64,000 nucleotides of DNA, taken from contig NZ_CP015029.1 of assembly GCF_011455495.1 (NCBI RefSeq), positions 2,072,305-2,136,304 on the forward strand, given 5' to 3'. Below are positions 30,274 to 39,312 of the stretch, in pieces. The DNA comes from Frederiksenia canicola. Lineage in GTDB: Bacteria; Pseudomonadota; Gammaproteobacteria; Enterobacterales; Pasteurellaceae. Position 1 is the stretch's first letter. Every line of letters begins with the position of its first letter. The translations under genes were made by a program, and so were the position numbers. The notes beneath the pieces are model-generated. The model was not told where the DNA came from. It saw only the letters and a list, made by a program, of their open reading frames with translations, and did no database searches.

Positions 30274-30942
30274 ATGGCGTTAATTGAATACCATCCCCCA
30301 ACAGAGCCTTGGCTAGACGAAGTCTATCGAGATAATCATATTTTAGTGATCAATAAACCAAGCGGTTTGCTGTCTGTTCCTGGCAATCGCCCTGAGTATC
30401 AAGACAGTGCAATGACTCGTGTTCAACAAAAATATGGTTTTACGGAGCCTGCTCACCGTTTGGATATGGCAACCAGTGGCATTTTGCTGTTTGCCTTAAG
30501 CAAAGCGGCAGAGAAAGAGCTAAAACGCCAATTCCGTGAGCGAGAGCCGAAAAAGCATTATCAAGCGTTACTGTGGGGCAAATTAGGTGAAAAGGTGGGT
30601 GAAACAGGAACCATGAATTTTCCGCTCATCTGTGATTGGGAAAATCGTCCACGCCAAAAAATTTGCTATGAACGGGGAAAACAAGCGGTCACCTTCTACG
30701 AAATTCTTGCACATTATCCCAATAACACCACAAGGGTGAAATTAACGCCACATACGGGGCGTTCACATCAATTGCGGGTACATAGTTTGGCATTGGGCCA
30801 TCCGATTTTGGGCGATAAATTTTATGCCAATCCGTTAGCTCGAAGCCTTGCTCCACGGCTCTGTTTACATGCTGAATCGCTTTCTATTACTCATCCTATT
30901 ACAGGTGAACCGATGACATTTAGCGTTCCGCCAGCGTTTTAG
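30274..30942 (+). CDS. rluA: dual-specificity pseudouridine synthase RluA
   Basis: RluA converts U746 of 23S rRNA and U32 of several tRNAs to pseudouridine. The 222-residue length fits RluA (no S4 domain). The catalytic Asp lies in HRLDMATSG (about residue 62). NKPSGLLSVPGN (about 28) and LTPHTGRSHQLRVH (about 163) are family motifs. An in-frame USS (AAACAAGCGGTCACC near 30681) encodes KQAVT. Confidence 0.94.
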   Translation: MALIEYHPPTEPWLDEVYRDNHILVINKPSGLLSVPGNRPEYQDSAMTRVQQKYGFTEPAHRLDMATSGILLFALSKAAEKELKRQFREREPKKHYQALLWGKLGEKVGETGTMNFPLICDWENRPRQKICYERGKQAVTFYEILAHYPNNTTRVKLTPHTGRSHQLRVHSLALGHPILGDKFYANPLARSLAPRLCLHAESLSITHPITGEPMTFSVPPAF

Positions 30943-31073
30943 TGATAGTGATCACATTGAGTACTGGAAAATACCTGCCGTATTTTCTGCGGAGAATTGG
31001 CTACAAGCGGTCAGTTCCGCTAAATTTTTTGCAAATAGTGAGAGAACAACAAACAATATAATGAGAACAACCA

Positions 31074-32465
31074 ATGAATTTACAATGGCATAAATACCCA
31101 GAAAACACCAAACGGCTGTTTAAGCTGTCATTGCCGATTTTGATGTCGCAGATTGCGGCATCAGGAATGGGCATTACCGATGTTGTGATGGCGGGGTTAG
31201 TCAGTGATGCGGATGTTTCCGCCATTGCGGTCAGCAACTCGCTCTACTTTCCGCTGTTTCTGTTTGTGTTAGGCGTGTTAAATGCGATTACGCCAACAGT
31301 TTCCTATCTTAATGGCTCTGGGCAGCGTGAGCTGATCGCCCACCAAATTCGTCAAGGGGTTTGGATTGTGCTAATGCTGAGCCTTCCGTTGCTTATTGTG
31401 TTTTTAAATAGCCATTTCATTTTAGATTTTATGGGCACACCTGCCGACTTCTCAGGCAAAGCACAACAATATTTAACCGTGGTGAGCGTTGGCTTGATTC
31501 CTGCCCTGCTTTCCGTGAATTTACGTTGTATGAATGATGGTTTATCTAATCCTAAACCTGCGATGCTGATCACGGTGTTTGGATTGTTGATGAACATCCC
31601 GCTCAATTATGTGTTCATTTTTGGTAAATTTGGAATGCCTGCCATGGGGGCGGTCGGGAGCGGTGTCGCAACTGCGATTTTAAACTGGCTGATGTTTGGT
31701 TTGATGCTACTTTATTGCTATACCAATCGTTCACAACGAGACATCAAGCTGTTTGCAAAATGGATTGAGGCCCCCAACAAAGTGACGTTGTTAAAATTAT
31801 TTAAACTGGGGACGCCAATTGGCTTTTCGATTTTCACGGAAGTAATGCTTTTCTCTGCCTCTTCACTGGTGATTTCTCCCCTTGGTGCTCAGGCTGTAGC
31901 AAGCCATCAGATCGCCTTACAAACGAGCTCACTGTTCTTTATGTTGCCGATGTCTTTTGCGATTGCCACCACGATTTTAATCGGTCAAACATTAGGAAAA
32001 AAACAGGTAGAAGATGCCAAATATTTGAGCTATCACGCTATTTTTAGTGTGGTGATGATTTCAATGATCATGGCGGTGATTATTTTACTTTTAAGGGATC
32101 TTATTCCACACGCTTTCACCAGTGAGCCAAAATCCATTGCAATCGCCTCTGGCTTGTTGATTTTTGCTGCGGTTTACCAAATTCCAGATGCCGTACAAGT
32201 TGCTTGTAACGGTATTTTGCGGGGCTATAAATTCACCAAACCAACCTTGCTGATTACGTTGATTTGCTATTGGTTAGTGGGCATGCCGTTTGGCTATATG
32301 TTATCAATGACAGATTGGATCGTGCCTCCAATGGAGGCGGCAGGCTTTTGGCTGATGTTTTGTATCTGTTTAACACTCGCCAGTGGTTTATTGCTACATC
32401 AAATGCGTAAAATTCAGTCTCTTCCAGCACAAACACAAATTTTACGGTTAGAAGCCATCAAATAG
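31074..32465 (+). CDS. norM: MATE family multidrug efflux transporter (NorM/MdtK-like)
   Basis: The 463-residue inner-membrane protein has twelve hydrophobic segments and the MATE pattern. LPILMSQIAASGMGITDVVMAG near residue 20 (given in two overlapping halves LPILMSQIAASG and GITDVVMAG) and the equivalent half-repeat LGTPIGFSIFTEVMLFS near residue 246 mark the two bundles. NorM proteins export cationic drugs in exchange for Na+ or H+. It begins after a USS and ends 17 bases from the convergent nadK. Confidence 0.92.
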   Translation: MNLQWHKYPENTKRLFKLSLPILMSQIAASGMGITDVVMAGLVSDADVSAIAVSNSLYFPLFLFVLGVLNAITPTVSYLNGSGQRELIAHQIRQGVWIVLMLSLPLLIVFLNSHFILDFMGTPADFSGKAQQYLTVVSVGLIPALLSVNLRCMNDGLSNPKPAMLITVFGLLMNIPLNYVFIFGKFGMPAMGAVGSGVATAILNWLMFGLMLLYCYTNRSQRDIKLFAKWIEAPNKVTLLKLFKLGTPIGFSIFTEVMLFSASSLVISPLGAQAVASHQIALQTSSLFFMLPMSFAIATTILIGQTLGKKQVEDAKYLSYHAIFSVVMISMIMAVIILLLRDLIPHAFTSEPKSIAIASGLLIFAAVYQIPDAVQVACNGILRGYKFTKPTLLITLICYWLVGMPFGYMLSMTDWIVPPMEAAGFWLMFCICLTLASGLLLHQMRKIQSLPAQTQILRLEAIK

Positions 32466-32482
32466 ATGGCTTTCTTAGACAA

Positions 32483-33367
32483 TTAAAATAATTTACTCAA
32501 CCAACCTAATTTTGAGCCTAGTACGGTGAAGTAGTTATAATCTTTGAGATGTAACAACTTTAACGTGTCTGGGCTTTTTTGCACAATAACTCGCTCATCT
32601 GAACTAAATGGCAATAATCGTTGACTATCACAACTAATCACTAAGTTCGGCTGGTTATATTGGGCAAATCGCATAGAAACAACACTCTCTCCATCAATCA
32701 CTAACGGACGAGATGCAAGGCTATGCGGGTTCATTGGCACGAGCACTACAGCATTCAGATTAGGGGTTAAAATCGGCCCTCCCGCAGAAAGCGAATACGC
32801 TGTTGACCCCGTCGGCGTGGCAATAATCAAACCATCTGAACGCTGCGAAAAGGCAAATTTACCATCAATACTCACTTCAAACTCAATCGTGCGAGCAATT
32901 TGACTGGAATGCACAACCACTTCATTTAACGCATTACTTAGCTCAATAACTTTACCGTTTTGCTCGATTCTTGCCTCTAACAAAAAGCGTTCTTCAATAA
33001 TAAACTCGCCCCGTTCTAATGTGCTGTAAAGCTGTTCAAAAGCGGTTTGTGGAGCAATGTCCGTTAGAAAGCCCAAATTTCCACGGTTAATACCAATTAA
33101 TGGCACTTCATATTTTGCTAATTGTCGAGCCATTCCCAACATATTGCCGTCACCGCCAATTACGATCACCAAATCCGCTTGCTCGCCAATTTCAGCGATC
33201 GTTTTGCCATTTGGCAAATTGAGCTGCTGAGCAATATTTGTTTCAACCAACAAATTATATTGGCGATCTTTAAGCCAATTATAGACCGCAATATGCGTTT
33301 CAAAGGCAATGTCGTGGCGTGGTTTGCCAACAATTGCAATATTTTTAAAAGGACGCATCACATTCAT
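32483..33367 (-). CDS. nadK: NAD kinase
   Basis: NadK makes NADP+ from NAD+ and ATP. The 294-residue protein has the catalytic [11 protein letters not shown] motif (about residue 73), [12 protein letters not shown] (about 95) and the glycine-rich [22 protein letters not shown] (in two parts, [12 protein letters not shown] and AYSLSAGGP, near 180). The start could also be the second Met (three codons in), which is followed by [14 protein letters not shown]. Confidence 0.96.
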   Translation of the reverse strand: MNVMRPFKNIAIVGKPRHDIAFETHIAVYNWLKDRQYNLLVETNIAQQLNLPNGKTIAEIGEQADLVIVIGGDGNMLGMARQLAKYEVPLIGINRGNLGFLTDIAPQTAFEQLYSTLERGEFIIEERFLLEARIEQNGKVIELSNALNEVVVHSSQIARTIEFEVSIDGKFAFSQRSDGLIIATPTGSTAYSLSAGGPILTPNLNAVVLVPMNPHSLASRPLVIDGESVVSMRFAQYNQPNLVISCDSQRLLPFSSDERVIVQKSPDTLKLLHLKDYNYFTVLGSKLGWLSKLF

Positions 33368-33443
33368 AAGTAATCAATTAACCACAACGGAATAAAGAAT
33401 ATAGTAGTACGCAAAACCAGATTTGTCATGGCTATTTTCGTTT

Positions 33444-34319
33444 TTACTGCCACACGACTAAAATCGCAGCCACGACAACTAAAATCAATCCAACAAAATC
33501 TTGCAGTTTGAGTCGTTCTTTGAAAATAAAAGAAGAAATCATCAAAATCAGGAAAATTTCCACCTGCCCTAAGGTCTTGACGAAAGCCACGTGGTTTAAA
33601 CTCATCGCATTAAACCACCCAAAAGAGCCAAGAAAAGAGAATAAACTGGTTAATATTACCAGTTTTGGGCGTTGCCACAGTTTCACCAAGGTTTGCTTGT
33701 CTCGCCACGCCAAATAGCCCACTAACAAAAGAGCTTCAAAACTAATTACCGAAGCCAATACCCAAGCTGCGGAGATTAAATAATGGCTGTGTAATTGTAA
33801 GCTTGCTTCTCTCACCCACAATGAAGTTAACGCGAAACTCAATCCACTGCCAATGCCAAGAAATAACGTTTTCCACGACAATTGGCGTAAATTACCGCTA
33901 CCTGTCATCAAAAAAATGGCCACACCGCCGAGCAACACTCCAATCCAACCAATAAAATGGATGTCTACCCCGAAAAAGCATACGCCCAAAATCGCAGCTA
34001 ACACCGCTTCACTTTTCGCCAATCCTACACCGATAGCATAATTTTTCAGGTGGAACAGTTTCACCATTAACGATGTAGCCAAAATCTGAGCTAACGATGC
34101 CCCAATAACATAAACGTAAAAAAGCAAGGGAAAATCTGGCACTTCAAGGCTTGTATCTTGTTGATAAAGTACACACAAATAGCCTACCGCCAACGGCACC
34201 GCATACAGAAAACGAGCCAAGGTTACCCCCAACACGGGGACATCTTGGCTCAACTGTTTTTGAAAGGCATTTCTGCCCGCCTGTGCAACCGCCGCAAGCA
34301 AGGTAAACCAAATCCACAT
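33444..34319 (-). CDS. EamA/DMT-family membrane transporter
   Basis: The 291-residue protein is almost entirely hydrophobic with ten predicted membrane helices in two EamA halves (start GRNAFQKQL and later NAMSLNHVAFVKTLGQVEIFLIL). DMT proteins export amino acids, nucleosides or other metabolites. The motif VAFVKTLGQVE-(I/L)FL with a FKERL end is the common EamA signature. I cannot tell the substrate. It is divergent from uup. Confidence 0.82.
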   Translation of the reverse strand: MWIWFTLLAAVAQAGRNAFQKQLSQDVPVLGVTLARFLYAVPLAVGYLCVLYQQDTSLEVPDFPLLFYVYVIGASLAQILATSLMVKLFHLKNYAIGVGLAKSEAVLAAILGVCFFGVDIHFIGWIGVLLGGVAIFLMTGSGNLRQLSWKTLFLGIGSGLSFALTSLWVREASLQLHSHYLISAAWVLASVISFEALLLVGYLAWRDKQTLVKLWQRPKLVILTSLFSFLGSFGWFNAMSLNHVAFVKTLGQVEIFLILMISSFIFKERLKLQDFVGLILVVVAAILVVWQ

Positions 34320-34442
34320 AACTTTTCCCAGATGATTTTTTCCACACTATAACAGCTCACTTTGCCAAACTCAATTTCGCGACGCCTTACAAGCGGTCAG
34401 AAAACTGCTAAAATTTGCAAAATTTTTTTACGAGCGAATATT

Positions 34443-36386
34443 ATGGCTTTAATAAACCTTTCAAACGCCTATTTAGGCTTTGGCGATCACCCTTTACTTG
34501 ACCACACCGAACTACATATTGAGCAAGGCGAGCGTGTCTGTTTAGTCGGTCGAAATGGTGCGGGAAAATCCACTTTGATGAAAGTGCTGGCGGGTGAAGT
34601 GCAGCTTGATGACGGCAAATTGATCTTTGAAAAAGATATTGTCGTCACCCGTTTAGAGCAAGATCCGCCTCGTCATATCGAAGATACCGTTTTCGATTAT
34701 GTTGCCGAAGGAATCGCACATCTTGCCGATCTTTTAAAGCAATATCACCAGATTTCGCAGCGAATGCAAACCGACTACAGCGAAACACTGATGTCGCAAC
34801 TGGCTCAAGTGCAAGCTCAGTTAGAACACGCCAACGGCTGGCAATTTGAAAACCGCATTCAAGACACACTCAAATTATTAGAACTTGATCCCAACAAACG
34901 CTTATGCGAGCTCTCTGGTGGTTGGGTTCGCCGTGCGGCATTGGCACGGGCATTGGTTGCCGATCCTGATGTGCTGTTGCTAGACGAACCAACCAACCAT
35001 TTGGATGTAGATACGATTGCGTGGTTAGAAAATCTATTGTTGGATTTCAAAGGCAGCATCATTTTTATTTCCCACGACCGTGCCTTTATTCGCAAAATGG
35101 CGACCCGCATTGTCGATCTAGATCGCGGTAAATTGGTTTCTTATCCAAGCAATTACGATGTCTATTTGGAAACCAAAGCGGAAGATTTGCGGGTTGAGGC
35201 CTTGCAAAATGAGCTCTTCGACAAAAAACTGGCTCAAGAAGAAGTTTGGATTCGTCAAGGTATCAAAGCACGCCGCACCCGAAACGAAGGGCGTGTTCGT
35301 GCGTTAAAAGCCTTGCGAGAAGAACGCCGAAACCGCCGTGATGTACTCGGCACGGCAAAAATTCAACTCGACCAAACTGCCCGCAGCGGTAAAATTGTGT
35401 TTGAAGTGGAAAACGCCAGTGTTGAAGTCGCAGGGAAAACCTTGCTGAAAAACTTCAGTACTACCATTTTGAGGGGCGATAAAATTGCCTTGATTGGTCC
35501 GAATGGCATCGGCAAAACCACGCTGATCAAATTGCTTCTCGGCGAAATCCAAGCCACTTCAGGTTCCGTACGTTGTGGTACAAAATTGGAAGTTGCCTAT
35601 TTTGATCAATATCGTGCAGAACTCGATCCCGAAAAAACTGTGATGGATAACGTCGCTGACGGAAAGCAAGATGTGGAAGTGAATGGCGTTAAACGCCACG
35701 TTTTAGGCTACTTGCAAGATTTCCTATTCCCACCAAAACGGGCGATGACCCCAGTTAAAGCCTTGTCAGGCGGGGAACGCAACCGCTTATTACTCGCGAA
35801 ATTGCTGCTCAAACCAAACAATTTACTGATTTTGGACGAACCGACCAACGATTTAGACGTAGAAACCCTTGAACTGTTGGAAGAAATGCTCACCGATTAC
35901 CAAGGTACGCTGATTATCGTCAGCCACGACCGTCAATTTATCGACAACACCGTAACCGAATGCTTTATCTTTGAAGGTAATGGCGTAGTAAATAAATATG
36001 TCGGCGGCTACCACGATGCCAAGCAGCAACAAGCCAATTATCATGCTACGCTAGACAACAAGCGGTCAGATTCGGGCAAGAATTTGCAAAAATCAGCCGA
36101 AAAATCACCGCTTGTTGAGCCTGAAAAACCGAAAGCTGAACCTGCGAAAAAGGTCAAACTTTCCTACAAAGACCAGCGTGAACTGGAAACACTCCCTGAA
36201 AAAATGGAACAGCTCGAAGCCGAAATCGAAGCCTTACAAACGGAAGTCAATAGTGCTGAGTTCTTTAGCAAAGAGCCAAGCTACACCCAAACTCAACTAC
36301 AAAAACTGGCGGATACCGAATTAGCGTTAGAACAAGCGTTTGAACGTTGGGAAGAGTTAGAAAATATTAAGAATGGGAATGTCTAA
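34443..36386 (+). CDS. uup: ABC-F ATPase Uup
   Basis: I choose ATG 34443, giving 647 residues; the frame is open further up, but a USS and no similarity lie there. The protein has two ATPase domains: Walker A GRNGAGKST (about 38) and GPNGIGKTT (about 350), signatures LSGGWVRRAALARAL and LSGGERNRLLLAKLL, and Walker B plus VLLLDEPTNHLD and LLILDEPTNDLD. A C-terminal coiled coil (about 560-647) is the Uup DNA-binding domain. Uup affects ribosome function and reduces precise transposon excision. A USS pair is translated in the linker before the coiled coil. Confidence 0.95.
   Translation: MALINLSNAYLGFGDHPLLDHTELHIEQGERVCLVGRNGAGKSTLMKVLAGEVQLDDGKLIFEKDIVVTRLEQDPPRHIEDTVFDYVAEGIAHLADLLKQYHQISQRMQTDYSETLMSQLAQVQAQLEHANGWQFENRIQDTLKLLELDPNKRLCELSGGWVRRAALARALVADPDVLLLDEPTNHLDVDTIAWLENLLLDFKGSIIFISHDRAFIRKMATRIVDLDRGKLVSYPSNYDVYLETKAEDLRVEALQNELFDKKLAQEEVWIRQGIKARRTRNEGRVRALKALREERRNRRDVLGTAKIQLDQTARSGKIVFEVENASVEVAGKTLLKNFSTTILRGDKIALIGPNGIGKTTLIKLLLGEIQATSGSVRCGTKLEVAYFDQYRAELDPEKTVMDNVADGKQDVEVNGVKRHVLGYLQDFLFPPKRAMTPVKALSGGERNRLLLAKLLLKPNNLLILDEPTNDLDVETLELLEEMLTDYQGTLIIVSHDRQFIDNTVTECFIFEGNGVVNKYVGGYHDAKQQQANYHATLDNKRSDSGKNLQKSAEKSPLVEPEKPKAEPAKKVKLSYKDQRELETLPEKMEQLEAEIEALQTEVNSAEFFSKEPSYTQTQLQKLADTELALEQAFERWEELENIKNGNV
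36058..36115. repeat. head-to-head USS pair inside uup coding sequence
   Basis: ACAAGCGGTC at 36058-36067 and the reverse core ACCGCTTGT at 36107-36115, with AATTTGCAAAAA between, are read in frame as NKRSDSG...SPLVEP, the linker between the second ATPase domain and the coiled coil. The uptake signal has therefore been accommodated in a structurally tolerant region. Confidence 0.9.
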
Positions 36387-36394
36387 GTAAAAAC

Positions 36395-36423
36395 AAAGCG
36401 ATCGGGAGAAAACCGATCGCTTT
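36395..36423. terminator. terminator after uup
   Basis: AAAGCGATCGG (36395-36405) and CCGATCGCTTT (36413-36423) form an 11-bp stem followed by TTATTTTT. It can also act on the facing LEA-like gene. Confidence 0.9.
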
Positions 36424-36445
36424 TATTTTTATGAATCCATCGGCA

Positions 36446-37045
36446 TTATTTTTCCGCTTCTGATTTCCATTCCGCCGCCTTTTCTTGCATCGCTTTACCC
36501 AGAGCATCTAAGGTATCCGCCATTGCCACTTTGGCTTGATCAACTTTCTCATTTAAGCTATCGCCTAAAGCACTCAACTCTTCTTTTAATTCAGCGTATT
36601 TATCCGCAGCAATCTCTTTTGCATCTTCAAATTTCGCTGCAGCTTCATCTTTCAGCTCAGTAGCCTTATCTTTCGTCTCATCAAATTTTTCTGATGCTGC
36701 ATTCTGAAATTGTGCTACTTTCACTGCAGCATCTTCTTTCAACTCTTCTGCTTTCGCTTTTGCTTCATCAACTGTTTCGGCTGCGGAATCTTTCATTTTC
36801 TCCCACTTAACCTCAGCTTCAGCTTTTAACTCAGCGGCTTTGTCTTGCACGTCATCCACTTTATCTGCCACAGCGGCTTTTAACTCTGTTGCTTTGCTTT
36901 CAACATCTGCTTTCACTTCAGAGGCTTTATCTTGCATAGACTCTGCTGCATCTTTTCCTTTTTCAATAGACTCATCTAACGCTTGTTTTGCTTTGTCTAA
37001 TTGTTTGCTCGCAGAATCTAAGATATTTGATAAAATTTCTTTCAT
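36446..37045 (-). CDS. LEA-like alanine/lysine/glutamate-rich amphipathic repeat protein
   Basis: The 199-residue protein is composed almost wholly of Ala, Lys, Glu, Asp and is predicted to be one long amphipathic helix. Repeats of about 11 to 22 residues such as DKATELKDEAAAKFEDAKE and AKAEELKEDAAVKV recall plant and nematode group 3 LEA proteins, which protect proteins and membranes during drying or osmotic stress. There is no signal peptide or membrane segment, so it should be cytoplasmic. Related YtxH-like or apolipoprotein-like repeats are alternatives. Monocistronic, with AGGAGA near the start. Confidence 0.65.
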   Translation of the reverse strand: MKEILSNILDSASKQLDKAKQALDESIEKGKDAAESMQDKASEVKADVESKATELKAAVADKVDDVQDKAAELKAEAEVKWEKMKDSAAETVDEAKAKAEELKEDAAVKVAQFQNAASEKFDETKDKATELKDEAAAKFEDAKEIAADKYAELKEELSALGDSLNEKVDQAKVAMADTLDALGKAMQEKAAEWKSEAEK

Positions 37046-37260
37046 TAAAGTCTCCTAATTACTTGGTTGAAATTTAATTTAACTGGTGATGTTTTGAGCA
37101 CCACCTTTTTTCAGGGTAACGACAAAATTTGAGAATGTCTACAAAAAAATAATATTTTTGCCGAAATTTGATAACAAATCGTTAAATTTGAACTTATTTA
37201 AAACTCAGCAAACTAAATTAGATGAACTTTAAAAAATGACTGATATTTTTAGAGGAAAAT

Positions 37261-38034
37261 ATGGCTCGAATCGATAATTACGAATACCGTTTCGGTGGCA
37301 TTGGACGGCTTTATACGCCAGAGGGATTAGCGAAATTGCGGGAATCACATATTTGTGTGATTGGCATTGGCGGAGTGGGCTCGTGGGCAGTGGAAGCCTT
37401 GGCACGTTCGGGGGTCGGTAAATTGACGTTGATTGATATGGACGATATTTGTGTCACCAACATCAACCGCCAAATCCACGCCATGTCAGGCGAAATCGGT
37501 AAGCTCAAAACCGAAGTAATGCAAGAACGGATTGCCAAAATCAACCCTGAGTGTGAAGTACAAATTATTGATGATTTTCTTACCACAGAAAATTTGAACG
37601 ACTACTTGTTGCGGGGATACGACTATGTGATCGATGCGATCGATAGCGTCAAAGTCAAAGCCGCCCTGATCGCATTTTGTAAACGCAACAAAATCAAGAT
37701 TATCACGACAGGGGGAGCGGGCGGACAAACGGATCCAACTCAAATTCAGATCGCGGATCTAAGTAAAACTATTCAAGATCCGCTCGCCTCTAAAGTGAGA
37801 AGTTTGCTACGAAAAGAGTACAACTTCAGCCAAAATCCGAAACGCAAATTTGGGGTTGACTGCGTATTTTCGACCCAGCCACTGATTTTCCCGACAATGT
37901 CGGAAGGCTGTGAAGTGTCTGCTACAATGAACTGTGCCAACGGTTTCGGGGCGGCAACAATGGTCACGGCAACTTTCGGATTTTTTGCAGTAAGCCGAGT
38001 AATTGCAAAACTTTTGGCTAATCCGACCGCTTGA
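37261..38034 (+). CDS. tcdA: tRNA threonylcarbamoyladenosine dehydratase
   Basis: TcdA (CsdL/YgdL) uses ATP to cyclise t6A to ct6A at tRNA position 37. The 257-residue protein belongs to the ThiF/MoeB/E1 group: the nucleotide-binding GIGGVGSWAVEALARSG near residue 35, the acidic LIDMDDICVTNINRQ near 60, and DYVIDAIDSVKVK near 118. TGGAGGQTDPT and the C-terminal hydrophobic segment are YgdL-like. It has a strong ribosome-binding site (AGAGGAAA). A USS overlaps its 3' end. Confidence 0.93.
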   Translation: MARIDNYEYRFGGIGRLYTPEGLAKLRESHICVIGIGGVGSWAVEALARSGVGKLTLIDMDDICVTNINRQIHAMSGEIGKLKTEVMQERIAKINPECEVQIIDDFLTTENLNDYLLRGYDYVIDAIDSVKVKAALIAFCKRNKIKIITTGGAGGQTDPTQIQIADLSKTIQDPLASKVRSLLRKEYNFSQNPKRKFGVDCVFSTQPLIFPTMSEGCEVSATMNCANGFGAATMVTATFGFFAVSRVIAKLLANPTA

Positions 38035-38048
38035 TCTTACGCAACCGT

Positions 38049-38077
38049 TTGCATTTTTCGCCTGAAAAACTTATACT
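38049..38077 (+). promoter_or_regulatory. promoter of candidate small RNA
   Basis: TTGCAT (38049-38054) and TATACT (38072-38077) are separated by 17 bases, a good sigma-70 arrangement. It points into a 100-bp segment with no open frame that ends in a strong terminator. Transcription would begin near 38084. Confidence 0.5.
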
Positions 38078-38083
38078 GCACGC

Positions 38084-38180
38084 CTAGTGCCACAGGACTA
38101 GAAAATGCAACGCAATCGTACAATTTCAACCCAATTTTCACCGCTACGCCTTGACAATATTCGAGGCGTAGCGGTTTTTT
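38084..38180 (+). ncRNA. candidate orphan small RNA (about 95 nt)
   Basis: Between tcdA and the amidohydrolase gene lies a stretch with its own sigma-70-like promoter, no coding frame, and a 12-bp perfect terminator stem with T6. The transcript would be about 95 nt with an unstructured middle (rich in A and C, e.g. ACAATTTCAACCCAATTTTC), a layout seen in Hfq-dependent regulators. I do not recognise it as a known family. It might instead be a 5' leader or simply the tcdA 3' end. Confidence 0.4.
38140..38180 (+). terminator. strong intrinsic terminator (12-bp stem)
   Basis: ACCGCTACGCCT (38140-38151) pairs perfectly with AGGCGTAGCGGT (38164-38175), followed by TTTTTT. It ends the candidate small RNA and any read-through from tcdA. 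Confidence 0.92.
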
Positions 38181-38189
38181 CATGGAATG

Positions 38190-38218
38190 AAGATCTCATT
38201 ATTTGAGATCTTTTTTTT
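38190..38218 (+). terminator. second intrinsic terminator
   Basis: AAGATCTCA (38190-38198) and TGAGATCTT (38204-38212) with a TTATT loop are followed by T6. Two terminators within 80 bases isolate the next gene from upstream transcription. Confidence 0.85.
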
Positions 38219-38284
38219 CGCCTGTGCACCAAAAAACCGATACAAGCGGTCAGATTTTCAGCGTTTTTTGCAAAAGGATAAATA

Positions 38285-39271
38285 ATGAGCCAGTTAATTC
38301 GTACGTTAAAAAGCCATATTCGTGATGAAGTCATCAAAAAAGGCGGCTGGGTTAATTCCCACGCCCACGCCGACCGTGCTTTCACGATGACACCTGAAAA
38401 AATCAAAATTTATCAAGAAGCTAACTTGCAGCAAAAATGGGATTTGGTTGATGAAGTCAAACGCAATTCTACCGTTGAAGATTACTACCGCCGCTTTAGC
38501 CAAGCGATTGAGTTGATGATTTCTCAAGGGGTAACAGCATTCGGCACGTTTGTGGACATCGACCAAGTGTGTGAAGATCGTGCTATTCTCGCCGCTCACA
38601 AGGCACGGGAAGTGTATAAAAACGATATTATTTTGAAATTTGCTAACCAAACACTCAAAGGCGTGATTGAGCCTAATGCGCGCAAATGGTTTGATATTGG
38701 CTCAGAAATGGTCGATATGATTGGTGGTTTACCGTATCGGGACGAATTGGACTATGGCAAAGGCTTGGAGGCGATGGATATTTTGATGGAAACCGCCAAA
38801 TCACAGGGCAAAATGTTGCACGTTCATGTCGATCAATTCAATAGCCAAAAAGAGAAAGAGACTGAGCAACTGTGCGACAAATCCCTTGAACACGGCATGC
38901 AGGGGCGAGTAGTGGCCATTCATGGTATTTCAATTGGCGCTCACCCACGTGAATATCGTGAGATGCTCTACAAAAAAATGAAAGCGGTAGATATGATGAT
39001 GATCGCCTGTCCAATGGCATGGATCGACAGCCCGCGTAAAGACGAAGTGCTCCCCTTTCATAACGCTCTCACGCCTGCCGATGAGATGATCCCAGAAGGC
39101 ATCACTGTCGCTATCGGCACTGACAACATCTGTGATTACATGGTACCGTTGTGCGAAGGCGATATGTGGCAAGAACTCAGCCTCCTTTCCGCTGGCTGTC
39201 GCTTCACCAATCTTGATGAAATGGCGAACATTGCGAGTATCAACGGGAGGAAAGTATTGGGGTTGATCTAG
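38285..39271 (+). CDS. cytosine-deaminase-like amidohydrolase
   Basis: The 328-residue protein belongs to the amidohydrolase superfamily near CodA/AtzC. Metal-ligand motifs in order: the HxH of NSHAHADRAF (about residue 23), HVHVDQF (about 181), a His in AIHGISIG (about 215), and an Asp in IGTDNICDY (about 282). It is shorter than E. coli CodA and lacks part of the N-terminal small beta domain, so the substrate (cytosine, another pyrimidine or a related ring) is uncertain. A USS lies between its promoter region and start. It is not in an operon with a permease. Confidence 0.78.
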   Translation: MSQLIRTLKSHIRDEVIKKGGWVNSHAHADRAFTMTPEKIKIYQEANLQQKWDLVDEVKRNSTVEDYYRRFSQAIELMISQGVTAFGTFVDIDQVCEDRAILAAHKAREVYKNDIILKFANQTLKGVIEPNARKWFDIGSEMVDMIGGLPYRDELDYGKGLEAMDILMETAKSQGKMLHVHVDQFNSQKEKETEQLCDKSLEHGMQGRVVAIHGISIGAHPREYREMLYKKMKAVDMMMIACPMAWIDSPRKDEVLPFHNALTPADEMIPEGITVAIGTDNICDYMVPLCEGDMWQELSLLSAGCRFTNLDEMANIASINGRKVLGLI

Positions 39272-39312
39272 CTTTCGATTTGCAACATTTTCAACGGATC
39301 TGACCGCTTGCG

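Noticed and set aside
38098..38406. Open frame on the minus strand across the candidate small RNA
   Set aside because: It overlaps the amidohydrolase gene and a strong terminator stem and has no recognisable motifs.
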